From Lachnospiraceae bacterium (GTDB taxonomy: Bacteria > Bacillota > Clostridia > Lachnospirales > Lachnospiraceae), in assembly GCA_017408025.1 (NCBI GenBank), contig JAFQVJ010000068.1, positions 1 to 64,000 of the forward strand: DNA of 64,000 bases, in the 5' to 3' direction. The translations under genes were made by a program, and so were the position numbers. The notes below the pieces were generated by a model. It searched no databases and was not told the DNA's origin. It saw nothing but the letters and a program-made list of their open reading frames with translations. Positions within the stretch are counted from its first letter, which is position 1. The number at the start of each line of letters is the position of its first letter. Below are positions 18,612-27,304 of the stretch, piece by piece.

Positions 18612-18707
18612 TCGCCGTATATATATATAAATATAAGCGACCATTTAGGAGCAAGCTCCCAATGGTCGCTTCATTTATATATGTGCATGGCTCATTGCTT
18701 CGCGCAT
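18612..18707 (-). repeat. Palindromic element R4, possible terminator of the permease gene
   Basis: On the minus strand a head TGCGCGAAGCAATGAGCC then ATGCAC (compare R1 TGCGAAGCACGTAGCAATGG then ACCGTGC) is followed by a long stem: AAGCGACCATT against AATGGTCGCTT, closed outside by AT-rich pairs and holding an inner GGAGC/GCTCC hairpin. It lies about 10 bases after the purine permease stop on that strand and could stop its transcription, though no long T-run follows. Its membership in the R1-R3 family is weaker. Confidence 0.45.
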
Positions 18708-18717
18708 AAAAAAGAAT

Positions 18718-20094
18718 TTACTTTAAGAAGATGTATTTGCATATAAACAGAATTGATAAAATATACATAAGCACACTAATCTTCTTTTCCTTAGCTTTAC
18801 CTGTGATAAGGTTAATCACTGTGTAAGATATAACACCAATTGCAATACCTTCTGATATGCTATATGCGAAAGGCATAGTAGCGATAGTAAGGAATGCTGG
18901 AATAGCTTCAGCCATATCGTCAAAGTTAATCTTTGCAACCGAACCTATCATATAGAACCCAACAACAATAAGTGCTGGAGCTGTAGCAAATGATGGTATT
19001 GTGAGGAAAAGTGGTGCAAAAATAACTGAGATAAGGAACAGGAAGCCTGTAGTTAAAGCTGTAAGACCTGTCCTACCACCTTCTGTAACACCTGAGGCAC
19101 TCTCGACAAAAGTCGTAGTAGTAGATGTACCAAGAACAGCACCTGCACATGTAGCTAATGAATCTGCAAAAAGTGCACCCTTAATACGTGGAAGTTTTCC
19201 ATTTTCATCAAGCATATTTGCCTTTGAAGAAACACCTATAAGTGTTCCCAATGTGTCGAAAACATCAACAAAAAGAAATGCAAACACAACAGTTATAAAG
19301 CTGAGAATGTCCTTTGATATCTGCGAAAAATCAATAGAAAATACCTGTCCAGCTGTCTTGCCAAGTGGTGAAAAATCAAAGCTTATAATAGAGCTTGGAA
19401 CAACCGAATACATACCAACCTCTGGATTAGGAATATATATGTTTGTAAGCTCTGCAATGATACCCAGTATCCATGTTATGAAGATACCCAAAAGGATGCC
19501 ACCCTTAACCTTCTTTACTAAAAGTACACCAATAACCAGTACGCCAATGAGTGCAAGAATAGCACCAACACCAACCGAACGGAAATTATCTGTGAATCTC
19601 TGATATGTAAGTAAAGTTGAATCGTCATTTACAACAATTTTCGCATTCTGGAAACCGATGAATGCAATAAATAAACCGATACCTGCGCTTACAGCATGCT
19701 TTAAGGTAAGGGGTATTGAATTAAAAATGGCCTCTCTTACGTTAGTAAGTGACATTACGATGAATATTATACCTTCTACAAGAACAGCAAAAAGTGCAAC
19801 TCTCCAATCAACACCTAAACCGATACATACCGAATATGAGAAATAAGCATTAAGACCCATACCAGGAGCAAGTGCGAAAGGATAGTTTGCCAGGAACGCC
19901 ATTAAAAATGTACCAATTGCGGCAGATAACGCCGTTGCAAGAAGCACAGCCTGCTTGTCCATTCCTGAAACAGATAACAAGTCAGGGTTTACGGCAAGAA
20001 TATATGCCATGGTCATAAATGTAGTAATACCAGCAAGAACCTCAGTCTTTACATTGGTATTGTTGTCTTTCAATCTGAATAGTTTTTCAATCAT
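18718..20094 (-). CDS. NCS2 family purine (guanine/hypoxanthine) permease, AzgA/PbuG type
   Basis: This 458-residue protein has about 12 to 14 hydrophobic segments and the AzgA-subgroup signatures AGITTFMTMAYILAVNP near residue 22, ALAPGMGLNAYFSY near 73, and VFLFVDVFDTLGTLIG-like sequence near 270. Family members import guanine or hypoxanthine by proton symport. A GGAGAGAG site precedes the ATG. It lies 35 bases after apbE and may share its transcript. No purine riboswitch fits in that short gap. Confidence 0.9.
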   Translation of the reverse strand: MIEKLFRLKDNNTNVKTEVLAGITTFMTMAYILAVNPDLLSVSGMDKQAVLLATALSAAIGTFLMAFLANYPFALAPGMGLNAYFSYSVCIGLGVDWRVALFAVLVEGIIFIVMSLTNVREAIFNSIPLTLKHAVSAGIGLFIAFIGFQNAKIVVNDDSTLLTYQRFTDNFRSVGVGAILALIGVLVIGVLLVKKVKGGILLGIFITWILGIIAELTNIYIPNPEVGMYSVVPSSIISFDFSPLGKTAGQVFSIDFSQISKDILSFITVVFAFLFVDVFDTLGTLIGVSSKANMLDENGKLPRIKGALFADSLATCAGAVLGTSTTTTFVESASGVTEGGRTGLTALTTGFLFLISVIFAPLFLTIPSFATAPALIVVGFYMIGSVAKINFDDMAEAIPAFLTIATMPFAYSISEGIAIGVISYTVINLITGKAKEKKISVLMYILSILFICKYIFLK

Positions 20095-20129
20095 TTTCTC
20101 TCTCCTATTATTATGTTTGTAATATGTTG

Positions 20130-21317
20130 CTATTTTAGCACAATATAATCATTATTGTAAGTCAATCCATCTGACAAAAGCAAATTATAATTGCTGTCAA
20201 TGATTATACATTCCACCCCCTCTGTATCATTTATTAAATTCATAGCATTATCCTTTCCGAGAAGAAGGCAACCTGTGCTGTAGCAATCGGCCATCAGGGA
20301 ATTATCTGTAATAATAGTTACAGATAATATATCGTTGTCAGCAGGGTAACCGGTAGAGCAGTCAATTATATGGTGATAAATATTACCATCTTGCTCGAAA
20401 TAACGCTCGTAGATACCAGATGTGACAATTGACATGTCAGCAACCTGACATACTGCGTACGATTGGTTTTCTTCTGAAAAAGGTTTTTTAATGCCAATTT
20501 TATACATAGAGTCATCATATTTATTGCCTATGACAACTATGTTTCCACCTAGGTCTATAATAGCATCCTGTATGCCATTATCAATTAAAAATTCCCGTAG
20601 CTGTTCTGCGATATATCCCTTAGCAGAAGCACCAAGATTAAGCGCAGGATCTGGCAAGGAAATATTTGTCTTATTGTTATCAATGTCTATGTATCCAAAT
20701 TTCTCTGCAGAAAATTGGAAATCAGCAATATTAAAGCTGAGCTTTAGACTATTATTCTTTACAGCTAAATCATATGAATCGATGGAAATACAGTTGGATG
20801 CTATAGACTTATCGTCAGGAATTACAGCATTGTTAAAATCCCATATATCACAAAGCGAACCCGACATAATAGAATATTTTTCACCAAATACCGCTGAGTA
20901 CTCAAGAGTCTTGTTTATGCAATCAGCAAGAGTGTTTGATATAGGCGTGTCAACACCATTTATAAAGTCTTTATTATGATTAATTTTATACAGTTCAGAA
21001 GTCTCCAAAGTCCTACTGAAAATATTTTCATAATCCTTACACATATTCATACATGTTTCCAATAACGAGTAAATATCATCAGTAGTAGTTAAATCATGGG
21101 AATAATTATCTTTTGAATCATAAATTGTCACAGACACATATGTATCAAAAAAGAAACCATCCGTTGTAAGAGGTTTATTGGAGTAAGTGGAAGAGCCTAA
21201 ATTAAAAAAAGAGGTCTTCTCACTGATAAATATTATCAAAAAAGAAAGTATAACCATTGCCAATGCAACGAAAATCTTGCGGGATATAGCCGATTGTGTA
21301 TGGTTTGCCATGAACAT
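20130..21317 (-). CDS. apbE: FAD:protein FMN transferase ApbE
   Basis: ApbE transfers FMN from FAD to a Thr of target proteins such as RnfG and RnfD, outside the membrane. The N-terminal basic stretch and one membrane segment (about 14-30) anchor it. Family motifs are present: LGASAKGYIAEQL, DLGGNIVVIGNK, and HHIIDCSTGYPA, where the usual Pro after Asp is Cys, followed by ADCYSTG. The first ATG follows GGAGAAAGGT. Its likely targets, the Rnf subunits, are encoded 8 kb away, and the divergent neighbours are also redox-module companions. Confidence 0.93.
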   Translation of the reverse strand: MFMANHTQSAISRKIFVALAMVILSFLIIFISEKTSFFNLGSSTYSNKPLTTDGFFFDTYVSVTIYDSKDNYSHDLTTTDDIYSLLETCMNMCKDYENIFSRTLETSELYKINHNKDFINGVDTPISNTLADCINKTLEYSAVFGEKYSIMSGSLCDIWDFNNAVIPDDKSIASNCISIDSYDLAVKNNSLKLSFNIADFQFSAEKFGYIDIDNNKTNISLPDPALNLGASAKGYIAEQLREFLIDNGIQDAIIDLGGNIVVIGNKYDDSMYKIGIKKPFSEENQSYAVCQVADMSIVTSGIYERYFEQDGNIYHHIIDCSTGYPADNDILSVTIITDNSLMADCYSTGCLLLGKDNAMNLINDTEGVECIIIDSNYNLLLSDGLTYNNDYIVLK

Positions 21318-21445
21318 AATACGTACCTTTCTCCTTAATCAAAAAATATTGATAAATTATAGCATATAAATGTGAATAATACTAGTATAAAGGTATCTTT
21401 TACAAAAAAATATTATATTTATTAAAACTAAAAAACAAATTAAAC

Positions 21446-21474
21446 TTGCAAATTCTATAGCAGTATGCTACTAT
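21446..21474 (+). promoter_or_regulatory. Sigma-A promoter with extended -10 for the NusG-II/Gx transporter genes
   Basis: TTGCAA (21446-21451), a 17-base spacer and TACTAT (21469-21474) preceded by TGC form a good match with an extended -10. It lies in the 190-base divergent region next to apbE and leaves a leader of about 26 bases with a GGGGTGAG site. Confidence 0.65.
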
Positions 21475-21506
21475 AAGAACATAAGTTCGTTTGGGGTGAG
21501 TATACA

Positions 21507-21914
21507 ATGAAAGCTAATAATAAGAAAATTAGAAATGATATAATTTTAATATGTATTCTGTGTGTTACAGCAGCAGTAGCATGCTTTTTCTTATATTTCA
21601 AGGCTGATAATGCAGAAAAAATGCAGTTGCAGATTTTAATTGATGGTGAGCTGATTGAAACCTATGATTACAGTACAGACGAAGACTTTTACAAGGAAAT
21701 CGCCTTAGATATTGGTAATACAATTGTTGTTGAAAATGGACAGATTTACATGAAAGAAGCCAACTGTCCTGATGGACTTTGCATTAAGCAGGGTGAAATC
21801 TCAAAAGATGGACAATCGATTATATGTCTTCCACATAAGCTTGTAGTCAGGCTCGTGGAACTTTCAAGAGATAATTTCTCTGAGAATGATGGATTGGATG
21901 TGATGCCACGATGA
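21507..21914 (+). CDS. NusG domain II-containing membrane-anchored protein
   Basis: This 135-residue protein has one N-terminal membrane segment (about 10-30) and an extracytoplasmic NusG domain II like domain (about 40-125) with the conserved CPDGLCIKQGEIS and ICLPHKLVVRL. The family is small, often found beside ApbE, Gx transporters and redox proteins in clostridia; its function is not established, although the paired Cys (NCPDGLC) and a third Cys (ICLP) suggest redox or cofactor roles. It overlaps the next gene by four bases (ATGA). Confidence 0.82.
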   Translation: MKANNKKIRNDIILICILCVTAAVACFFLYFKADNAEKMQLQILIDGELIETYDYSTDEDFYKEIALDIGNTIVVENGQIYMKEANCPDGLCIKQGEISKDGQSIICLPHKLVVRLVELSRDNFSENDGLDVMPR

Positions 21915-22465
21915 CTCAAAATATTCAAAATAAGGACATAAAGATTGTAGGTAAGCTACATAGTAAGGCGCAGTTTGTAGCGATAGTTGGTGTTATGGCA
22001 GCATTTGCGGCTATATTAAGCTATATAGAAACTATCATTCCGTTTAGTATATGGATACCGGGTGTCAAGCTGGGACTGGCCAACATCGCCATAGTTGTAA
22101 TTTTATGCCTTTATGGTGCAAGGGAAGCTTTTGCTGTAAATATTGTCCGTATACTTGTAGTTGGACTACTATTTGGCAATATGTTCAGCATTTCCTTCAG
22201 TCTGGCAGGTGCATTGATAAGCTTTGCAGTCATGGTACTGGCAAAGAAGACAGATTTATTCACGATTATAGGCATAAGCGTGACAGGCGGTGTAGCACAT
22301 AATTTAGGTCAGATGATAGTTGCATCCGTGGTTATTGAAACATACAGTGTTGTTTATTATATGCCAGCCTTGATGATTGCAGGTGTTATAACAGGTATTA
22401 TCATTGGCATGGTTGGAAAAATAATTCTCAAATATATGACTAAGATAGTTAAAAATAAAAGATAA
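21911..22465 (+). CDS. Gx transporter family membrane protein (HepT component I-like)
   Basis: This 184-residue protein has five or six membrane helices with the motifs ILSYIETIIPF, GVKLGLANIAIVVIL and GGVAHNLGQM, typical of the Gx transporter family, which is also labelled heptaprenyl diphosphate synthase component I. It resembles the substrate-binding S components of ECF transporters. The ATG overlaps the upstream stop, so translation is probably coupled. Together with the NusG-II protein and ApbE it forms a module frequently associated with flavin-based electron transfer; the transported substrate is unknown. Confidence 0.82.
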   Translation: MTQNIQNKDIKIVGKLHSKAQFVAIVGVMAAFAAILSYIETIIPFSIWIPGVKLGLANIAIVVILCLYGAREAFAVNIVRILVVGLLFGNMFSISFSLAGALISFAVMVLAKKTDLFTIIGISVTGGVAHNLGQMIVASVVIETYSVVYYMPALMIAGVITGIIIGMVGKIILKYMTKIVKNKR

Positions 22466-22547
22466 GTATTGGGAAGTGTTATACAAGTAATATAGCAAGT
22501 AATTCAAAGAGCATAGTGATACAGAATGAGAAAGGTTTGGTATAAGA

Positions 22548-23153
22548 ATGATAGGCTTTGTAAATGGTGAAATTGAAGATATATTTGAGGACAGAGTTCT
22601 TGTAGATTGTGGATTTATGGGGTACAATATATTTGTGCCAGGCAATGTTCTTGATAGTTGCGTTATTGGCGATGAAGTTAAGCTTTATACATATCTCAGT
22701 GTTAGAGAGGATGCTATGAATCTTTTTGGTTTCCTGACAAAAGATGAACTGAATGTATTCAAGCTACTTATTACTGTAAATGGCATTGGTCCGAAAGGAG
22801 CGTTGGCTATTCTTACAATTATGACGCCTAACGACCTTAGATTTGCTGTGGCATCTGAAGATGCAAAGCTTATAAGCAAAGCGCCTGGTGTTGGCGCAAA
22901 AACAGCACAAAAGGTCATACTTGAATTGAAGGACAAGCTTAATATAGAGGATGCATTATCTTCAGATGGTCATGTGACCTTAGAGACAAGAGCTACAACT
23001 GCTGGACCATCACGCAACATGACAGATGCGGTTGAGGTTTTAGTGGCACTTGGTTATTCTCAGAGTGAGTCCTTGAAAGTAGTTAAATCTCTTGATGTTT
23101 CAGCTGATATGGAGACAGAGGATATCGTTAAGCTTGCTTTAAAGAATATATAA
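22548..23153 (+). CDS. ruvA: Holliday junction branch migration protein RuvA
   Basis: RuvA binds four-way DNA junctions as a tetramer and loads the RuvB motor. The 201-residue protein has the N-terminal OB fold (MIGFVNGEIEDI), the helix-hairpin-helix motifs NGIGPKGALAIL and PGVGAKTAQKVIL in the middle, and the C-terminal RuvB-binding domain (ALGYSQSESLKVV). It lies 45 bases before ruvB. Confidence 0.97.
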   Translation: MIGFVNGEIEDIFEDRVLVDCGFMGYNIFVPGNVLDSCVIGDEVKLYTYLSVREDAMNLFGFLTKDELNVFKLLITVNGIGPKGALAILTIMTPNDLRFAVASEDAKLISKAPGVGAKTAQKVILELKDKLNIEDALSSDGHVTLETRATTAGPSRNMTDAVEVLVALGYSQSESLKVVKSLDVSADMETEDIVKLALKNI

Positions 23154-23197
23154 AGATATAGAATTATTGGAATTTATTAGAAATGGAGTACTTTCAA

Positions 23198-24187
23198 GTG
23201 GAAAGACGTATTATAAATACTGAACTAAAAAAAGAAGAAATTGTCATGGAGAACAAGCTTCGTCCGACATGTCTGGACCAGTACGTTGGGCAGCGTAAGG
23301 CAAAGGAAAATCTCAAAGTGTACATAGAGGCTGCAAAGCTTAGAGGAGAATCACTTGATCATGTGTTGTTTTATGGTCCGCCTGGACTTGGGAAGACAAC
23401 TCTTGCATGTATTATCGCAGAGGAGATGGGTGTTAATATAAAGATGACAAGTGGCCCGGCCATTGAAAAGCCAGGAGATATGGCGGCAGTTCTCAATAAT
23501 CTTCAGGAAGGAGATGTGCTTTTTGTCGATGAAATACATAGACTAAATCGTCAGGTTGAGGAGGTTCTCTATCCAGCTATGGAAGATTTTGCTATAGATA
23601 TTATGATAGGAAAAGGGACAACAGCCAGATCTATACGCCTTGATTTGCCTAGATTTACATTGGTTGGAGCTACTACAAGAGCTGGTCTTTTAACAGCACC
23701 TCTTAGAGATAGATTTGGTGTTATGCATAAGCTTGAATTTTATGATGTAGATGAATTGCAATCAATAATCATCCGTTCGGCAGGCGTTTTAGGCGTGGAT
23801 ATCGATACAGCAGGCGCAAGAGAATTGGCAAGACGTTCAAGAGGAACGCCTAGACTTGCCAACAGACTTTTAAAGAGAGTCAGAGATTTCGCCCAGGTTA
23901 AGTATGATGGAGCTATAACAAAAGATGTAGCTGATTATGCTTTAGATATTCTTGAGGTTGACAAATATGGTCTTGATAAAGGCGATAGAAGTGTGCTGCT
24001 CACTCTTATAGAAAAGTTTGGTGGTGGTCCAGTCGGCATTGACACGCTGGCAGCTGCTCTTGGAGAAGATACAGGAACAATTGAAGATGTATATGAACCA
24101 TACCTTATTATGAACGGATTTATTAACAGGACTCCTAGGGGAAGAATGGCAACAGAGTTGGCATACAAGCATTTGGGCCTTTCTTAA
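23198..24187 (+). CDS. ruvB: Holliday junction DNA helicase RuvB
   Basis: RuvB is the hexameric AAA+ motor that drives branch migration with RuvA. Walker [10 protein letters not shown], Walker B DEIHRL, sensor GATTRAG and the winged-helix ending [10 protein letters not shown] are present. An upstream ATG at 23183 would add five residues, but family N termini begin with M-E-R-R-I-I, which matches a GTG start at 23198 preceded by ATGGAG at 23183-23188. The GTG start gives 329 residues. Confidence 0.96.
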   Translation: MERRIINTELKKEEIVMENKLRPTCLDQYVGQRKAKENLKVYIEAAKLRGESLDHVLFYGPPGLGKTTLACIIAEEMGVNIKMTSGPAIEKPGDMAAVLNNLQEGDVLFVDEIHRLNRQVEEVLYPAMEDFAIDIMIGKGTTARSIRLDLPRFTLVGATTRAGLLTAPLRDRFGVMHKLEFYDVDELQSIIIRSAGVLGVDIDTAGARELARRSRGTPRLANRLLKRVRDFAQVKYDGAITKDVADYALDILEVDKYGLDKGDRSVLLTLIEKFGGGPVGIDTLAAALGEDTGTIEDVYEPYLIMNGFINRTPRGRMATELAYKHLGLS

Positions 24188-24206
24188 AAATAATTACAAT
24201 ATTTTG

Positions 24207-24234
24207 TTGTTTATTTTCAAAGATGGTGTATAAT
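24207..24234 (+). promoter_or_regulatory. Sigma-A promoter for zapA
   Basis: TTGTTT (24207-24212), a 16-base spacer and a perfect TATAAT (24229-24234) preceded by TG precede zapA by about 45 bases. Confidence 0.55.
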
Positions 24235-24280
24235 CTTATGTATAAAATCGTATAGAGGTTTGGTTAGGAGAGATACATAT

Positions 24281-24748
24281 ATGTCAAGTAAGAATGATAC
24301 AGAAGTTATTATCAATGGTAAAATATATACATTAAGTGGCTACGAGAGTGAGGATTACCTTCAGAAGGTAGCAACATATATCAATAATAAGATTAGTGAT
24401 TTTAAGAATGTTGAAGGATATAAACGTCTCAATGTTGATATGCAGAGAGTGTTACTTGAACTAAATATTGCAGATGATTATTTTAAGGCAAAGAAGCAGG
24501 CTGATTCTATAGAAGGTGAGCTCCATTCTAAAGACAAGCAGTTATATGATGTAAAGCATGAGCTTATAGCTGCTCAGATTCAGATTGAGGCACTTGAGAA
24601 GGAAAATGCAGCACTTCAAAAACAGCTCAGTGAGAATCAGTTAAAGATAGTTAAGCTTGAGACAGAGCTTGAAGAATCTACACCAAAGAGGAGAAGAACA
24701 TCATCATCTTCATCATCATCATCTACTTCATCAGATAATTTAGAGTAA
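24281..24748 (+). CDS. zapA: Cell division protein ZapA with Ser-rich tail
   Basis: ZapA binds FtsZ and stabilises the Z ring. Residues 1-80 carry the ZapA fold (VIINGKIYTLSGYESEDYLQKVATYINNKI is split here over the first strand-helix unit), followed by a long coiled coil (about 85-135) and a low-complexity tail of nine Ser plus Thr, Asp and Glu. The tail is encoded by a TCA/TCT trinucleotide run. AGGAGA sets the ATG at 24281; the frame is open upstream to a TTG at 24260. The coiled coil and tail make it longer than the Bacillus ZapA of about 85 residues. Confidence 0.87.
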   Translation: MSSKNDTEVIINGKIYTLSGYESEDYLQKVATYINNKISDFKNVEGYKRLNVDMQRVLLELNIADDYFKAKKQADSIEGELHSKDKQLYDVKHELIAAQIQIEALEKENAALQKQLSENQLKIVKLETELEESTPKRRRTSSSSSSSSTSSDNLE

Positions 24749-24767
24749 GCTAAAAATGTGTGACATC

Positions 24768-24799
24768 TGCCGGACAATTCTATTGTTCGGCATTGTTTT
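24768..24799 (+). terminator. Intrinsic terminator after zapA
   Basis: TGCCGGACAA pairs with TTGTTCGGCA (one G-T pair) across a 5-base loop and is followed by TTGTTTT. The U32 gene starts 36 bases later. Confidence 0.82.
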
Positions 24800-24834
24800 G
24801 GTTAATTATCATAATAGAAAGGCATGAATATATC

Positions 24835-27303
24835 ATGAGGACTCTATATAATACAGAAAAAACAAGTAAATATGAGGTTCTTGCACCAGCCGGATCATAT
24901 AAATGTATGGTTGCAGCTTTTAATGCTGGCGCAGATGCTGTGTACCTTGGGGGTAATATGTTTGGTGCCAGAGCTTCTGCTGATAACTTTGATCATGAAG
25001 AGTTGATAAGTGCTATAGAATACGCGCACTTACGTGGGAAAAAGATTTTTTTGACAGTAAACACATTGCTGAAAAATACACAGATAAACAATCAGCTTTA
25101 TAATTATATAGCTCCACTTTATGAAGCAGGTCTTGATGCCGTCATAGTACAGGATTTGGGTGTTATGGAGTTTATTAGACGACATTTTCCTAATATAGAT
25201 ATTCATGCAAGTACTCAGATGACTGTTACAGGACCAGAGTTTGCGAAGGTGTTGAAGGAATGTGGTGTTACTAGAATTGTTCCGGCTAGGGAATTGTCAT
25301 TTAATGAGATAAGCTCTATATACAAGGCTACAGGTATGGAGATAGAATGCTTTGTACACGGTGCTCTGTGTTATTGTTATTCTGGTATGTGTCTATTGAG
25401 CAGTATTATAGGTGGCAGAAGTGGTAATCGTGGACGGTGTGCTCAACCTTGTCGTCTGCCATATGATGTACATTTTGACAAAAACTCAAAAAAGATATCT
25501 GGTGAATATCCTCTTAGTCCAGCTGATTTGTGCACCTTAGATATTCTTCCGGATATACTGGATTCAGGTGTATATTCGTTGAAAATAGAAGGACGAATGA
25601 AGAAACCGGAATATGTGGCTATAGTTGTTGCTATGTATAGAAAATACGTTGATTTATATGAAAAGTATGGACGAAAAGATTATAAAGTAGATGATTACGA
25701 CATTCATATGCTTAAGGACATCTACAATAGAGGTGGATTTACAGATGGATATTATAAGAGACATAATGGCAGTGAAATTATGTCTATAAAGCGTCCAAAC
25801 CATATGGGAACAAAGGCTGCTGTTATTATGAATTATAATCAAAAAAAGAGAGAAATAACTGCAACAGCATGTACTGATTTGCATGAAACGGACATACTTG
25901 AGATATTTGTGCAGTCTGGCGAAAATGTGGCTGTTAAATCGGTTAATGTGAGAAAAGGTGAGATATTTACACTTAAAGCACCTACAGATATACAAAAAAT
26001 ACTGCCAAATAAAAATACGGCTAAAGAAATATTTGTTATGCGTACACGAAACAATATGCTCATATCCCATATTGAAAAGGAATATATATCTAACGATAAG
26101 CTGTCAAAAATAACCATAGGCGGTGCAGTTGTGGTCTGTAAGGACACTCCAATCTCTGTTGATGTATGGTGTGGCGATGTTCACGCACACAGTGAAGGGG
26201 CTATGCCACAACCAGCTTCCAACAGACCTGTAACCAGTGATGATATATTAAAACAAATGAAAAAAACAGGGGCTACGGACTTTGAATTCGATGAAAATGA
26301 TTTATCTATAACAGTAGAAAATCAACTTTTTATTAATATTAAGGAGCTCAATCTTCTTAGGAGAAACGCACTGGAAAATCTAAAAAACAACCTTCTTGAA
26401 ACAAGCAGACGACATTTATGTACCGATAAAACATTTGTTCAGAAGGAAAATTATAATGATAAAGAAGATTATATGGATAATCTAATAAAATATCATAAGG
26501 GGTACAATTTGGCTGATATCACTTTGAATTCTGCTGGTGTGTGCTCTAAAGAACAGTTTGACATAGTTGCAGCTAATGACAGCATCAATCAAATATACTT
26601 TGAGGCAGACATTTTAGGCATCAATGGACCAGATGGATGGAATGAACTTATAGAAATTGCCCACAATAACAATAAAGAAATATATATGTGTTTGCCGTAT
26701 ATTTTTAGAGATCACGGTAAAGCTTTTACTAAAAAACACATAAATTTTTTTAATAAAAACAACCTAGACGGTTATGTCTTTAGAAATATGGAAGAAATCT
26801 GTTGGTTTGACAATAACAGACTTGACAGAAAGAAGACAGTGATTGATAATACCATCTATAGCTTCAATGATGAGGCACTTAAATTTATAGAAAAGTATAA
26901 TCCATACCTTATCTCCACAAGCTTTGAATTGAATATGAAAGAGCTTAATCATCTTCATTGTGATATATTAGAGATATGTGTATATGGCAATATTCCTGTT
27001 ATGGTTAGTGCAGGGTGTATAAAGAAAACGTATGGTAAGTGTGATGGCGAAGAGGGCATTACTATATTAAAGGACAGATTAGGAAATGATTTTAAATGTA
27101 GAAATCATTGTAAATTCTGCTATAATGTTATCTATAACAGCAGACCACTTTTGCTTGATGAACTTGTAGATAAGCTGGAGCGTCGCTTTGTATCAAGGAA
27201 ATATATGTTTACTACAGAGGATGCAGCAGAAACTAAAAAGATATTAAATGACCAATTTAGTGGCGATTTTACGAGGGGACATTTTAAACGAGGGGTAGAA
27301 TAA
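24835..27303 (+). CDS. Peptidase U32 family protein with DUF3656 region
   Basis: The N-terminal 290 residues show the U32 signature: EVLAPAGSYKCMVAAFNAGADAVYLGG is spread over residues 14-40, then ECFVHGALCYCYSGMCLLSS and the Cys pair in GRCAQPCRLPY near residue 200. A middle region (about 390-520) fits DUF3656, and the C-terminal part has more Cys (CIKKTYGKCDG, CRNHCKFCYN). U32 proteins such as RlhA and TrhP act in RNA hydroxylation, so a peptidase activity should not be assumed. The ATG at 24835 was chosen because the conserved domain begins just after it; its ribosome binding site is weak. Confidence 0.86.
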   Translation: MRTLYNTEKTSKYEVLAPAGSYKCMVAAFNAGADAVYLGGNMFGARASADNFDHEELISAIEYAHLRGKKIFLTVNTLLKNTQINNQLYNYIAPLYEAGLDAVIVQDLGVMEFIRRHFPNIDIHASTQMTVTGPEFAKVLKECGVTRIVPARELSFNEISSIYKATGMEIECFVHGALCYCYSGMCLLSSIIGGRSGNRGRCAQPCRLPYDVHFDKNSKKISGEYPLSPADLCTLDILPDILDSGVYSLKIEGRMKKPEYVAIVVAMYRKYVDLYEKYGRKDYKVDDYDIHMLKDIYNRGGFTDGYYKRHNGSEIMSIKRPNHMGTKAAVIMNYNQKKREITATACTDLHETDILEIFVQSGENVAVKSVNVRKGEIFTLKAPTDIQKILPNKNTAKEIFVMRTRNNMLISHIEKEYISNDKLSKITIGGAVVVCKDTPISVDVWCGDVHAHSEGAMPQPASNRPVTSDDILKQMKKTGATDFEFDENDLSITVENQLFINIKELNLLRRNALENLKNNLLETSRRHLCTDKTFVQKENYNDKEDYMDNLIKYHKGYNLADITLNSAGVCSKEQFDIVAANDSINQIYFEADILGINGPDGWNELIEIAHNNNKEIYMCLPYIFRDHGKAFTKKHINFFNKNNLDGYVFRNMEEICWFDNNRLDRKKTVIDNTIYSFNDEALKFIEKYNPYLISTSFELNMKELNHLHCDILEICVYGNIPVMVSAGCIKKTYGKCDGEEGITILKDRLGNDFKCRNHCKFCYNVIYNSRPLLLDELVDKLERRFVSRKYMFTTEDAAETKKILNDQFSGDFTRGHFKRGVE

Positions 27304-27304
27304 T

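Noticed and set aside
20095..20129. Purine riboswitch before the purine permease
   Set aside because: The gap to apbE is only 35 bases, too short for the aptamer, and holds just a ribosome binding site.
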